Assembly: GCA_019752635.1 (NCBI GenBank)
Contig: JAIELX010000033.1
Coordinates: 164,322-228,321 of the forward strand
DNA length: 64,000 bases
Direction of reading: 5' to 3'
Source: Candidatus Obscuribacterales bacterium
Lineage (GTDB): Bacteria; Cyanobacteriota; Vampirovibrionia; Obscuribacterales; Obscuribacteraceae
Shown: positions 35,183 to 44,339 of the stretch, piece after piece
Numbering within the stretch: the first letter of the stretch is position 1
Layout of the letters: each line of letters begins with the position of its first letter
Notes under the pieces: model-generated
The model's input: the letters and a program-made list of their open reading frames with translations, nothing else
Told to the model about the DNA's origin: nothing
Database searches by the model: none
Made by a program: the position numbers and the translations under genes

Positions 35183-37699
35183 TCATTCGCTCGAGTGGTT
35201 ATTCCGTTGTCCTTCAGTTTCAAGTTTTTTGATATCACTCGGACTCAAGGGCGGAGGCGGATCTAACTTGAGCGTAACTTTGTTCAACTTGCCCTTGAAA
35301 GCAAAGGGTGTTTGATAGTCTTCATCAGCCACCGGCGTGCCAGTGTCGGAGCCGATATCAAAGTTTTCGTCCCACTGAAGAATCAACGGCAATGTATTCG
35401 GCATCGTTTGACGAACAACTTCTTTGCCGTCCACAGACAGAACACCGGTACCACCGCGTCCGATGCCGCTCATACTGTTATACATGATCGTCTCGGATCC
35501 GAGTCCGTCGTATTTGAAATCAAAGTCAATGGTGTGCCGACCAGGAGCCAGTGCTTCCGGGGCTTCCCATTTCACATGCTTGAGTCCCACTAGATTCCAG
35601 CAAAAGACAGGCTTGCCCTTGAGTATGTAAAGACCGTATCCGGCGAATCTTCCTCCGCAAGTCAGCAGCATGCCGTCTGCCCCGGTGTTCGGAACATCGA
35701 CATCGGCCGAGAGTCTGTATGACGTATTGAGCAGGGAAGGCGCATCACCCAGCGGGATTCCGGTCTGCGGCATCGTATAGGTAAACTCGCGTCTTCCAGC
35801 TGTTATGTTGGGCTTAGGAACCACCAGACGCGTTGCACAGCTTGCGTCGAGCGGAAGTACCTGATATTTCTTGGCTTCCTGCAAAAACATACCTTTTAAC
35901 TCATCGAGCTTCGCTTTTTTGGTAGCTGCCAGATCGTCGCATTGTGTCCAGTCTTTTGAAAGATCATAGAGTTCCCATGTGACATTGTTCAACGGATCCT
36001 GATTCACCGGACCGGAGGTAACCCATGGCGGACGAACCACCTTAGTGGCGGCGATCCAGCCGTCGTGATAGATCGCGTGATCTCCCATCATTTCGAAGTA
36101 CTGGGTTTTGTGCTGTGATGGAACTTTGGCCTGGTCAAATGTGTAGGCGAAACTGGTTCCTTCGATCGGTTTTTGTGTGATACCGTCGACGGTTTCGGGT
36201 GCAGACAGGCCGGTAGCTTCCAAGATTGTCGGCACCACGTCAATTACGTGATGAAACTGATTTCGTATTCCTCCAGCATCCTTGATGCGAGCGGGCCAAG
36301 AAACGCACATTCCCTGGGTCGTGCCGCCCAGGTGCGAGGCGATTTGCTTGGTCCAGGAGAAAGGAGTGTCAAAGGCCCAGCTCCAGGCTACAGCCATGTG
36401 GTTGTAAGTCTTGTTGGTGCCCCACACATCATAGAAGTTCTTAAGTTGGACATCCACCGGTACGTCGACGCCATTGAACATGGCCACTTCGTTCGGCGTT
36501 CCTTCCAGAGTGCCCTCGGCGCTTGAACCGTTGTCGCCGCTTACGTAGATGCAGAGCGTGTTATCCCACTTGCCCATATCTTTGACAGCTTGAATCACTC
36601 GCCCGATTTCATGGTCCGTGTAAGCCAAATAGGCGGCGTAGACTTCCGCCTGCCGTATGAACATTTTCTTTTCGTCAGCGCTCAACGTATCCCAGTTTTT
36701 GAGGAGGTCTTTCGGCCAAGGTGTTAGTTTCGCCTCTTGCGGGATCACGCCCAGCCGCTTCTGGTTTGCAAAGATCTGGTTGCGAAGCTCGTTCCATCCT
36801 TTGTCGAACAAGTGCATGTCACTGATCTTTTTTGTCCATTCCGGGGTCGGATGGTGCGGAGCGTGTGCCCCCCCTGGCACGTAGTAGCAGAAGAACGGCT
36901 TGTTTGGTTCAATCTGATTGATTTGATTTAGCCAGCTAATAGCCTCATCCGCCTGAGCGGTCGTCAGGTTCCAGCCAGACTTTCCAATGTAGGGATATAT
37001 TGGGCTGGTATTGCGAAACAGATTGGGTTCCCATTGACTCGTGTCGCCACCGATGAATCCGTAAAAATACTCAAAGCCCATTCCATTGGGCCACAGATCA
37101 AATGGACCGGCTTGACTGGAAGAGAAGGATGGCGTGTTGTGCGCCTTACCAAACCACGACGTGGAGTAGCCGTTGTCCCGCATGATCCGACCGATGGTGG
37201 CACGGTCTTTTGGAATGATGCTGTTGTATCCCGGAAAACCTGTCGCTTGCTCCGAGACTACGCCGAAACCTGCGGAGTGATGATTGCGTCCGGTGATTAT
37301 GGCCGCACGGGTAGGCGAGCAGAGGGCGGTGGAGTGGAAGTTGGAGAACCGCAATCCGTTTTTGCCAACTTCGTCAAGCGCCGGTGTCGGTATCACGCCG
37401 CCGAAGGTACTTGGTGCCCCGAAACCCACATCGTCTGTCATGATCAGAAGGACGTTGGGGGCTCCTTTCTTAGGAACGACACGCGGAGGCCACCACGGTT
37501 TGGATTGCAGTGCATTATCCTTGACCACGCCAGCCCAGCCTGGATCAGGAGGCGGCAGTTGTTTGCCGTCTATTGTTGTCGTGGCGCTTGGGGAGCCAAG
37601 TTCACCCGTTAATTGCGTCTCCGCTTTAGCGGCGGATGCAAAGGCCAAAAGAATAATCGCACAGGCGCTTAACAGGCGAGATTGCTTTTTATCTGTCAC
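35183..37699 (-). CDS. Exported Cys-type arylsulfatase
   Basis: 838 residues from GTG (GGAG 8 bp upstream). Signal peptide ends near AKA (residue 26). Metal-binding NVLLIMTDDVGFG (DD at 89-90), then CSPTRAAIITG with C127 as the residue converted to formylglycine, later DHEIGRVIQAV and VSGDNGSS with further metal ligands, and an extended C-terminal jelly-roll-like region. Hydrolyses sulfate esters outside the cytoplasm. The FGE at 32782 is its probable activator, though on the opposite strand with two unrelated genes between. Length and PPPDPGWAGV opening fit the large arylsulfatases of the A-type family. Confidence 0.92.
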   Translation of the reverse strand: MTDKKQSRLLSACAIILLAFASAAKAETQLTGELGSPSATTTIDGKQLPPPDPGWAGVVKDNALQSKPWWPPRVVPKKGAPNVLLIMTDDVGFGAPSTFGGVIPTPALDEVGKNGLRFSNFHSTALCSPTRAAIITGRNHHSAGFGVVSEQATGFPGYNSIIPKDRATIGRIMRDNGYSTSWFGKAHNTPSFSSSQAGPFDLWPNGMGFEYFYGFIGGDTSQWEPNLFRNTSPIYPYIGKSGWNLTTAQADEAISWLNQINQIEPNKPFFCYYVPGGAHAPHHPTPEWTKKISDMHLFDKGWNELRNQIFANQKRLGVIPQEAKLTPWPKDLLKNWDTLSADEKKMFIRQAEVYAAYLAYTDHEIGRVIQAVKDMGKWDNTLCIYVSGDNGSSAEGTLEGTPNEVAMFNGVDVPVDVQLKNFYDVWGTNKTYNHMAVAWSWAFDTPFSWTKQIASHLGGTTQGMCVSWPARIKDAGGIRNQFHHVIDVVPTILEATGLSAPETVDGITQKPIEGTSFAYTFDQAKVPSQHKTQYFEMMGDHAIYHDGWIAATKVVRPPWVTSGPVNQDPLNNVTWELYDLSKDWTQCDDLAATKKAKLDELKGMFLQEAKKYQVLPLDASCATRLVVPKPNITAGRREFTYTMPQTGIPLGDAPSLLNTSYRLSADVDVPNTGADGMLLTCGGRFAGYGLYILKGKPVFCWNLVGLKHVKWEAPEALAPGRHTIDFDFKYDGLGSETIMYNSMSGIGRGGTGVLSVDGKEVVRQTMPNTLPLILQWDENFDIGSDTGTPVADEDYQTPFAFKGKLNKVTLKLDPPPPLSPSDIKKLETEGQRNNHSSE

Positions 37700-37919
37700 C
37701 TTGGGACTCCGAATTGCATCAGTAAAACAGACGAAGAATAAACGTTCTGCATTAACGCTACAATTTACGTTGACTCATCTTGCCCTTTGAAGCACAAACT
37801 TTCGGTGGGACAGCTTGGTTGAATCATAATCCAGAAGCGCAGCCGGTCCCAAAATAATACAGTGATAATCTAGAAAGCTGGAAACGAGGGGCCCCCCGCT
37901 ATTTACTTGAGAGAACGGC

Positions 37920-38417
37920 ATGTCACCAACAAGAGAACATTTGATCAACGAACTTAAGGAACTTGGCTGCATAGTGCTCTACCTTGCTATTAGCTTCGTG
38001 CTGATAGCTACCGGAAAATCTTTGGTCTTAATTCAGGTCGGCATAAACGACTTTGTTCACGGCTACGTTAAGGCAATTATTGAGTCGCTTGCGCTCGGCA
38101 AAATCGTAATGATGGCGCAGCACATCCCATTTCTGGTCCAAAGGCAGAACACATCGATTCTTCGCGCAGCTTCGTACAAAGCCATTGTAATGGCTATCAT
38201 TGTCTTCTTTGCGGGCGAGTTAGAAGAGAAGCTCTTTGCAAAACATGCTGCCGAAGCAGCAATGAAAGAGGAATTGCTTTTCACGCTTGCACACATTTTC
38301 GGACTGTTCGTAGTCTTCTACACATTGTTCTTAGCAAGAGAGCTTGACAGGACGTTGGGTAAAGGCAGGCTGTGGAAACTCTTAACAGAACGTCCCTCAG
38401 GAACCGCGTCGCCATAG
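37920..38417 (+). CDS. Polytopic membrane protein of unknown function
   Basis: 165 residues from ATG, start preceded by GAGA. Four hydrophobic stretches at ~17-35, ~55-70, ~85-100 and ~118-140 with a charged tail. KELGCIVLYLAISFVLIATG is the first. No family recognised. It is divergent from the sulfatase gene with 220 bp between. Confidence 0.55.
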   Translation: MSPTREHLINELKELGCIVLYLAISFVLIATGKSLVLIQVGINDFVHGYVKAIIESLALGKIVMMAQHIPFLVQRQNTSILRAASYKAIVMAIIVFFAGELEEKLFAKHAAEAAMKEELLFTLAHIFGLFVVFYTLFLARELDRTLGKGRLWKLLTERPSGTASP

Positions 38418-38553
38418 TAACGCGACGCCATACATTTCGTTTTTGGTCGATCTCTTTGTTGCCTTGCACTCGCCGATTCCCACCTCGAGGGAGCGATTTA
38501 GACAGCGTCGACGCTGCAGTAAACTCCCCTTTACCTTCGCATTCAGCTGTCGA

Positions 38554-39123
38554 TTAGAACTTGCGATTAAGCGCGCGAGCGATGCCTTTTTTGCCGAGCA
38601 GGTTCAGCCCCATCTTTTCCAGGTTGATCTTGTCGGAGTTTTCTTGCAAACGCTTGCTCTCTTCGCTAGCCTTCTGGCTATCTTCCTTCTTGAACATTTC
38701 TGCAACATCAAACAGACCTTGATTGGATTCCTTGATGTTGTCGCCGATGTTGCCGGCGGCCATGCCAGCAAGCGGATTGTCGCGGATAATCTCGGTAATC
38801 GAATTGTTCTCCAACATCTGAGCGATCGAATTATTCTCGAAAAAGTCGGGAAGCGAACTCTTCGCTATCACGCCGCCCAGAGCTTCACTGATCCCCAATG
38901 CCGGAAAAGCTGCGAATTTGGCTACATCGCTGATATCGCTAATCTCAAGGTCACCGAACAAATCGCTCACGGCGGAACCTGCAGCTCCAAGCCCCTTCAT
39001 CACAAAGCTGTCGGTCGGCGAAAGAGCTGTCGAATAGGCTTCAGAAGCCAGAGTGCTGACGCCTTCACCAACTGCGCTTGCTACATCACCGATTGCATCA
39101 CCGATATCATCAAAAAACGACAT
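38554..39123 (-). CDS. Small Gly/Ala/Ser-rich hypothetical protein
   Basis: 189 residues from 39123 (GGAG upstream; the longer frame adds 32 residues without a site). Opens with MSFFDDIGDAIGDVASAVGE, an aspartate-glycine zipper-like helix of the type seen in small secreted or viral-structure-like proteins, and contains a near repeat FFENNSIAQMLENNSITEII. Ends with a basic helical tail. Family unknown; perhaps a self-assembling or membrane-active protein, which is speculative. Confidence 0.5.
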   Translation of the reverse strand: MSFFDDIGDAIGDVASAVGEGVSTLASEAYSTALSPTDSFVMKGLGAAGSAVSDLFGDLEISDISDVAKFAAFPALGISEALGGVIAKSSLPDFFENNSIAQMLENNSITEIIRDNPLAGMAAGNIGDNIKESNQGLFDVAEMFKKEDSQKASEESKRLQENSDKINLEKMGLNLLGKKGIARALNRKF

Positions 39124-39436
39124 TTCAAAATCTCCAGTGCGTTGTCTATGCAAATTAGAATAGCCAGCGATCCGGACCGATTTGTCCCGCACTTGTCCCT
39201 GAATTGTCCCTAGACCCACATGACTTCATATGGTGCTCTTGCGCAGATTGAAGTGGACGCTGGTTTCGGTCTCTAGCACAAGAGGATCATCATGTATGAG
39301 CTTAAACATGCGCTCGGGCTGAAACGCCTATGTCAAATCACTTGCATGGCTGTACGGGGCTTTACTTATATGCATTTCCGGCAACTAGCCCGGGCAAAAT
39401 GCGTCTAGCTTATTAAGCAACACCAGGTGCGGTTGA

Positions 39437-39838
39437 ATGAATGTTCTGGCAGTAGACGACGACAAGGTTGGGAAGTTCTTGTATGACGCCCTCGGGAAGC
39501 GCTACTGTTTCGATGTGACCACTGTTAATTGTTGTGATGAGGCCGTAGCGGCCTGTCGAATGCTACAGTTTGACGTTATTCTGATGGACTGGGTACTCCG
39601 CGGTAATAACGGTCTTCAGTGCGCCAAATTACTTAGACAGCAGCAACGGGAACTCGGACGATATATACCGATCATCGCCGTTACTGCGCATGCTATGGAA
39701 CAACACCGGCGAGAATGTTTAAAGGCTGGAATGGATGATTATTTGAGCAAACCATTTGAAGCAGAGGAACTCTTTGCAATGATGCAAAAATGGGTTAATC
39801 GTGCAACTCTTCAGTGTACCCAAGAACAAACTGGCTGA
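39437..39838 (+). CDS. Single-domain response regulator (receiver)
   Basis: 133 residues. Intact receiver: acidic pair VDDD, phospho-acceptor in VILMDWVLRGNNG, IIAVTAHA with the conserved Thr, and DYLSKPFEAEEL with the Lys. No output domain, so it acts as a CheY-like intermediate. The next gene (35 bp on) is a degenerate receiver. Confidence 0.9.
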   Translation: MNVLAVDDDKVGKFLYDALGKRYCFDVTTVNCCDEAVAACRMLQFDVILMDWVLRGNNGLQCAKLLRQQQRELGRYIPIIAVTAHAMEQHRRECLKAGMDDYLSKPFEAEELFAMMQKWVNRATLQCTQEQTG

Positions 39839-39872
39839 GTGAGACAATTCGCTCGCCCCTAACGGAGGCACA

Positions 39873-40370
39873 ATGACCGATGAACCTAAAGTTGAGGAAG
39901 CAACCGGCGCAGACAAGCTGTCAGCTAAAAATACTTTTCGCATCCTGATAATGGATACCCCCCAACATGTTGCTCAGCTCAAAGCCGCCTGTAATGACGC
40001 TGGACACTCGGTTGTATCGGCTCACACAATAAAAGAGGCATTCCTTTTTTTGGACGGCAAAAACCATGCTGATGTGATTGTGTGCGCGGCTCATTTGGAA
40101 GACGAATCCATGTTTGAATTTTTGAAGCGCTTGCGAGCCGATCCAATCCATAAGAAATCGATGTTCATGATACTAGCGCTGGAGCCAGGTCCTAAGGCCA
40201 TTCAGTTAAGCGACTCAACAAAAAGGGCAGCCCTCTTACTCGGTGCCGACGCGTTCGTAAGTATGCCTGCATTCGATGCGTCGCAATTGATTGCAGAGAT
40301 CAAGAAGGTTCTGCCTTTGGTGCCGCTGCTGGAGGCCGCGCGGCTGGAAGGCGAAAAGAAGGGCACGTGA
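39873..40370 (+). CDS. Degenerate receiver-domain protein (pseudo-receiver)
   Basis: 165 residues. The fold reads RILIMDTPQHVAQLKAACND, VIVCAAHLEDESMFEFLKRL and ADAFVSMPAFDASQLIAEIK. In the phospho-acceptor position the usual aspartate of VIVCDxxL is alanine (VIVCAAHL), and the conserved lysine before proline is replaced (VSMPAF). It cannot be phosphorylated in the normal way and probably acts as a binding partner of the intact receiver just upstream. The first ~22 residues are an acidic tail. Confidence 0.75.
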   Translation: MTDEPKVEEATGADKLSAKNTFRILIMDTPQHVAQLKAACNDAGHSVVSAHTIKEAFLFLDGKNHADVIVCAAHLEDESMFEFLKRLRADPIHKKSMFMILALEPGPKAIQLSDSTKRAALLLGADAFVSMPAFDASQLIAEIKKVLPLVPLLEAARLEGEKKGT

Positions 40371-40486
40371 CTTCTAATTTCAACCACAACTCTTTCATCT
40401 GCTGCTGAAATCGGGTTGGGGCGTCATTCGAGATCACGGTACAACAGTAATGAAAGACGCTTCGGATGGGGTGGTTGTTGCTCAGA

Positions 40487-41197
40487 CTATTCGGAAGGAG
40501 CTAGCTTGCCCTCACCCAAGGTCTGATGCCAGTGCTGTGAGACATCCATTCCATGAAATGGTTTGCCGGAAAACGGTGATTCAGAGATATAGATAGACAC
40601 AAAATGATTGGCGGCCTTTACCTTACCGAGATCATATTGCTTGAGGAACGCCTGGTAGTCAAAATTCTTTCTGTTATCCGCAGGTAGTTCAGCAAAGTCA
40701 ATTGCCTTCTTCTGCTCGAACAGATAAAGACCGTAACGGTCTGAAACCATGCGGATGTGCGGAGCCCGATAAGGCATCAGAATCGCTATACTCGAGTTTT
40801 GCTCTGCGACGCCGTTTTTTTCTTCATAACCGGAACCAGCCAAAAGTTTGCCTGGAATGTTTCCGACAATCCAATGCCGTAGAGGAGCAAGTGAGCCGAC
40901 CGGAACTGGATCCGGATAAGATCCAAGAGCGTCGCCGTCGAGATCCAGCATCATTAATGTGTAGAGTTTGCCGCTTTGAGCGGGTTCCCAGCGAACGAGC
41001 GGCGCATCAGGAATATCAGTTTGCAAAAACAGATTTCCGCGATTGACCTCACCGCTATAGTGTCCACCGAGTACATTGAAACTCGCTTGCAGCGGAGGGT
41101 CTGTATACTGGTAGATCAGTTCGGCACAGTCGGCGGAAGACATAAGCCATCCTAGTGAGCAAAGAACGGTCAGCGCCCTGGAGAGCTTTCTGTTCAT
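40487..41197 (-). CDS. Exported PEBP/YbhB-family protein
   Basis: 236 residues, signal peptide ends near DCA. Core PEBP motifs: YTLMMLDLDGDALGSYPDPV, LRHWIVGNIPGKLL and APHIRMVSDRYGLYLFEQ, which form the ligand-binding pocket; the usual DPDxP and GxHR blocks are present in variant form. Bacterial members are of unknown role. Last gene of a three-gene operon; it starts 1 nt from the stop of the deaminase gene. Confidence 0.75.
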   Translation of the reverse strand: MNRKLSRALTVLCSLGWLMSSADCAELIYQYTDPPLQASFNVLGGHYSGEVNRGNLFLQTDIPDAPLVRWEPAQSGKLYTLMMLDLDGDALGSYPDPVPVGSLAPLRHWIVGNIPGKLLAGSGYEEKNGVAEQNSSIAILMPYRAPHIRMVSDRYGLYLFEQKKAIDFAELPADNRKNFDYQAFLKQYDLGKVKAANHFVSIYISESPFSGKPFHGMDVSQHWHQTLGEGKLAPSE

Positions 41198-41198
41198 A

Positions 41199-42104
41199 CT
41201 AATACTTTGTCACTTCAGACCGCTTATACAGATTGTACGCGTCCAGAGAATTTGGCACTGTCGCCTGGTATACGTGCATTCCATATTTGGCTGCTCTATC
41301 TCTATAACTTGTTTGCAGTTCGTTGTAATTGGCATCGAGCGGCAAATCTATTCCTTGTACACCGGCATCAAATCTGGTTGAGGCAAATACAAGGGTGTTT
41401 ATGCCGCAACGGCGCATCGCCGTATAACACATCGGACAAGGTTCAGTGCTTGTGTACATTTCGCAGTGAGAAGTCTTACCCGTTTGCGGCAGTTTGAGAT
41501 GCGGATCATTCTTATCGATTCTACCCAGATTCATCACACCAATCTCTTTGCAGGTAGCCCGCATCACCGCGATCTCCGCATGTGCAGTGGGATCAGTCCA
41601 CTCAACTACGTGATTGCGATTCCGCCAGTAACGGATGACTTTTCCTGATTCATCATCTACTTGAATGATGACAGCTCCAAATGGACCACCACCGGCCTCT
41701 ACGCCAGCCCTAGCTTCATCACAAGCCAGCAAAGCCCATTTGTTACCCTGAACTTCGATGCCGTCGTATAGTTCTGATCCTTTTATGTTTGCTGTTTGAC
41801 AGGTCATGCAAGCCGCTTTTTTTCTGTCTTTTAGAGTAGCTTCAGGACAATAGCCGCTCCAGGGTTGAACGTAGGTGAAGTGATCGTGTTTAGGCTCCGG
41901 CTTCGGTACGCCCTCGTACGGTTCATCAGTAGAAGTCGCATTCATCTGGCAGGTTTTAGGATCGTACTCATTACCAAAGAAAGCCCTACCTGAGTCCGGT
42001 GCAGGCGGAGCAGACAAAGCAGGTCCTCCGGACAGAAGCAGAACCACAAACATCATCAAGGACATCCATGTAAGTATCGTTGGAAATTTCATAAGCTTTC
42101 TCAT
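41199..42104 (-). CDS. Exported cytidine/guanine-deaminase-fold protein
   Basis: 301 residues with a signal peptide (LTWMSLMMFVVLLLSGGPA). The zinc deaminase core is intact: TAHAEIAVM (~175) with His ligand and catalytic Glu, and STEPCPMCYTAMRRCGI (~221) with the two Cys ligands. An extra Cys pair, KKAACMTCQTANIKG, sits before the domain. Relatives (guanine or nucleoside deaminases, CDD/CMP superfamily) are normally cytosolic, so an exported version is unusual; its substrate outside the membrane is unknown. Middle gene of the operon with a PEBP gene and an unknown exported protein. Confidence 0.75.
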   Translation of the reverse strand: MRKLMKFPTILTWMSLMMFVVLLLSGGPALSAPPAPDSGRAFFGNEYDPKTCQMNATSTDEPYEGVPKPEPKHDHFTYVQPWSGYCPEATLKDRKKAACMTCQTANIKGSELYDGIEVQGNKWALLACDEARAGVEAGGGPFGAVIIQVDDESGKVIRYWRNRNHVVEWTDPTAHAEIAVMRATCKEIGVMNLGRIDKNDPHLKLPQTGKTSHCEMYTSTEPCPMCYTAMRRCGINTLVFASTRFDAGVQGIDLPLDANYNELQTSYRDRAAKYGMHVYQATVPNSLDAYNLYKRSEVTKY

Positions 42105-42170
42105 GTAAGACTTTCTTGGTTTAGTACGAAAATATTGCGCCGTCGAATCTCAAAATTCCTAGTTCAGGTC

Positions 42171-43289
42171 TTAGGGAAGCTCTTCGAGCGTGCAAGGTCC
42201 TGTGCCTGACTTTGGATCAATCTTCATCGGCCACTGCTTGCTGTTAAATGGTACCAGCGGAGGCAGAATTGGTTTCAGTCCGCGCTTAGCCGCCTCTATT
42301 TCAATGGCGCGGCGACCGCCGGTGCCAAGCAATTCGTAATCCATCATGTGGTAGTTCTGGAAGAACGATTGTCCCAATGCTCTGTCCGAGATAATGCGAA
42401 CAAAAGCACCCATCATCTCCTCTGGCGTGGCGGTGAAGTCGGTTGTTTCCAACATCAACAAACGATCGTTAATGGCATCAGCACCCAAGAAATTCGCAAG
42501 CACAGTAAACAAAATATTGTTCTGCCTAGCCACATAAATCGAATTAGAAAGAGCGTAAGTCTTATCCCAGTCCTTGCCCAGCATTTTTTTCCATTCATCG
42601 AGAACTGAGTACCAGTGGGCTACCTGAGTGCTGGAAGCCACAGCAATTAGCTTGGCGCAATTAGGCTTTACTCCATGAGTGTAGGCAATCAGATCGTCGT
42701 ACGTAAAAGAGCCCTTCTCCAGACACTTGTCCATGAACACCAGCACATGATTCTTCAGCGTGTCCCTTAGCAGCTCGCGATCCTCAGATTTCACCCCCTC
42801 AAGATTGTCGATGTTTTCGATAGCATTTTGAACATAGGTCCGATAAGCCTTCATCTGACCGACCCATGACTTGTCGGTCCCGGAGGTGGTGCAATACGGA
42901 GCAGCCAGGTCATAAGTGACCATGGCGCAGTGTCCAAGGGCCTTCGCCAGTTTATAGACCGGAGGCGGGGGCGGCGCCTCAATTGGATCTTTGCCCGGAG
43001 GATAGAGGATAAACCTTCCGCCATCGCCACTGAACAATCCCATGATCAGCGGAATTCTTTCGCGCAAATGCTTCTTGTACAGTGCCAAGCGACCTTCATA
43101 GATCGGGAGCATTGCTTCGTTCAGGGCATACACGTTCTTAAAAGCAATCTTGTCTTTGGAAGTAGGAGCCCCCTCATTTACGGTAATAATCTTCATATAG
43201 TCCGGCAGCTGATCCGCAGCCAGCGCTGCCGAAGGCAAGCACGCGAGAAGACTTAGGGTAGCAACAAAATTCTTGCCGGACGTTTTCAT
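42171..43289 (-). CDS. Exported hypothetical protein, first gene of an operon
   Basis: 372 residues from 43289 (MKTSGKNFVATL), with GAGGT 6 bp upstream; a longer frame has no site. Signal peptide ends at ALAA (residue ~23). The mature part is rich in helices and has a proline run (IEAPPPPPVYKLAKALG), a cysteine-containing CAMVTYDLAAPYC stretch and a C-terminal SGTGPCTLEELP. Not recognised. Followed by the deaminase and PEBP genes at 66 and 1 bp distances. Confidence 0.65.
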   Translation of the reverse strand: MKTSGKNFVATLSLLACLPSAALAADQLPDYMKIITVNEGAPTSKDKIAFKNVYALNEAMLPIYEGRLALYKKHLRERIPLIMGLFSGDGGRFILYPPGKDPIEAPPPPPVYKLAKALGHCAMVTYDLAAPYCTTSGTDKSWVGQMKAYRTYVQNAIENIDNLEGVKSEDRELLRDTLKNHVLVFMDKCLEKGSFTYDDLIAYTHGVKPNCAKLIAVASSTQVAHWYSVLDEWKKMLGKDWDKTYALSNSIYVARQNNILFTVLANFLGADAINDRLLMLETTDFTATPEEMMGAFVRIISDRALGQSFFQNYHMMDYELLGTGGRRAIEIEAAKRGLKPILPPLVPFNSKQWPMKIDPKSGTGPCTLEELP

Positions 43290-43423
43290 CTTTGACCTCT
43301 TTTTCTCGCACACGCGGTAAACCCTAAAGTAAATCATCTTGATTTCCGGAGAGACTTGGCACTCGCAGAGAATCAGGTGAGCAAGTTCCAGAGCACGGCG
43401 ATTTCTGCCGCGCATGCACAGTC

Positions 43424-43893
43424 ATGATTTCGCGCAAGGATGCGATAACAGGAGAGCCACTCCACCGGCCAATCAACGCCTGCTTGCGTCCGTTGTGCTC
43501 ACTGGACGGATTGGTGAAAACTGTCAGCCCTGAATGTGCTTCAGAGGGGCTTCTGCAGCAAAAGATCAAACAGCACCTTCGCAACCTTCCGGGTGAATCT
43601 ATCGTCGCAGAGTGTCCGGCCGTTAGCCATCAGGCTTTGCTGACTCGTTTGTTCAAACGGGAGGGACCATTCTCCGAGAAGGATGATGATAAGGGCTATC
43701 GCGACGCACTGATTTGGCATATACAGTGCTTGAAGTAGCGAAGAAAGAACCGGTTGCAACCATAGTTTTTCTAGCAATGAATACTAGAGATTTTGGAGCA
43801 GATAAGAAGGAAACAGAACTGCATCCGCGCTTAGTCGAGGATTTGAACGGAGTGTGCATTTCATATCTAACTGACCTGAAGAGCTTTAGATAG
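43424..43893 (+). pseudogene. PIN-domain (DUF4935-like) gene disrupted by a 2-bp insertion
   Basis: The first frame ends in a stop at 43738 after GYRDALIWHIQCLK. The second frame continues from 43729 as LEVAKKEPVATIVFLAMNTR and LHPRLVEDL. Joined, they give the PIN motif order YRDALIW...VFL...NTRDF...LHPxLxEDL with the acidic residues of an RNase active site. Removing AT at 43721-43722 (CATATACAG to CATACAG) restores one frame. The 5' end has no ribosome-binding site and may also be truncated. Family usually works as a toxin-like RNase. Confidence 0.6.
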
Positions 43894-44054
43894 TCAGGCT
43901 CATTTGGAAAGTAAAAGCACTTCTATTGCACTACATCTAGTGCTAACAGATCAGCCCAAGGCGTCTATTGGTCGTGTTAACTGCACTGAAGCGTCCAGAG
44001 GTCCCCAAAATAACAAGAGCAACCAAGCTAAGAGGCTGCGTTATTAAGCTTCAA

Positions 44055-44104
44055 AAGATACTCCCGAGGCTGGATTCGAACCAGCGACCAAGTGATTAAC
44101 AGTT
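44055..44104 (-). repeat. tRNA-Asn 3'-half fragment: left attachment site of the integrated element
   Basis: On the minus strand this reads from the anticodon loop CTGTTAA (anticodon GTT) through the T-arm GCTGGTTCGAATCCAGC to the acceptor strand CTCGGGA. The 5' half is not there: the five bases before the loop cannot pair with TCACT of the anticodon stem, and no D-arm follows. Partial tRNA 3' ends of this kind arise when an element integrates at a tRNA gene. The integrase gene lies 236 bp to the right, so the element extends rightward, and the intact tRNA-Asn should lie at its other end, outside this window. Confidence 0.8.
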
Positions 44105-44136
44105 ACCCTCAGAACGTATTTCCTGGGGTTTCCGGC

Positions 44137-44251
44137 GGTCTACTAATTTACCTAGGTCTTCATGGTGGTCCGTTCTTACAGGCTTTCAAGTTTTCTGACA
44201 GTTACTTAATCTTTATGTCAAGACAGAAATCCGGTCTACTATTGGTCTACT
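44137..44251 (+). repeat. Three GGTCTACT repeats between att site and integrase gene
   Basis: GGTCTACT occurs at 44137-44144, 44233-44240 and 44244-44251. The position between the attachment site and the integrase start suggests arm-type binding sites for the recombinase or its directionality factor. The rest of 43894-44339 shows no gene. Confidence 0.4.
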
Positions 44252-44339
44252 TTTTGCTAGAATGAGTTTTTGTCCAATAAAAAGTCAATCGACGCATCAG
44301 AAGCCAAACTCCCTAGTTTTATCGTTTACCGAGTCGGCA

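Noticed and set aside
37034..37612. 192-codon plus-strand frame inside the sulfatase gene
   Set aside because: Antisense shadow of the clearly coding sulfatase; no domain pattern.
44055..44180. A complete tRNA-Asn gene
   Set aside because: Only the sequence from the anticodon loop to the acceptor end matches; the 5' half and the anticodon stem pairing are absent, so it is an att remnant.
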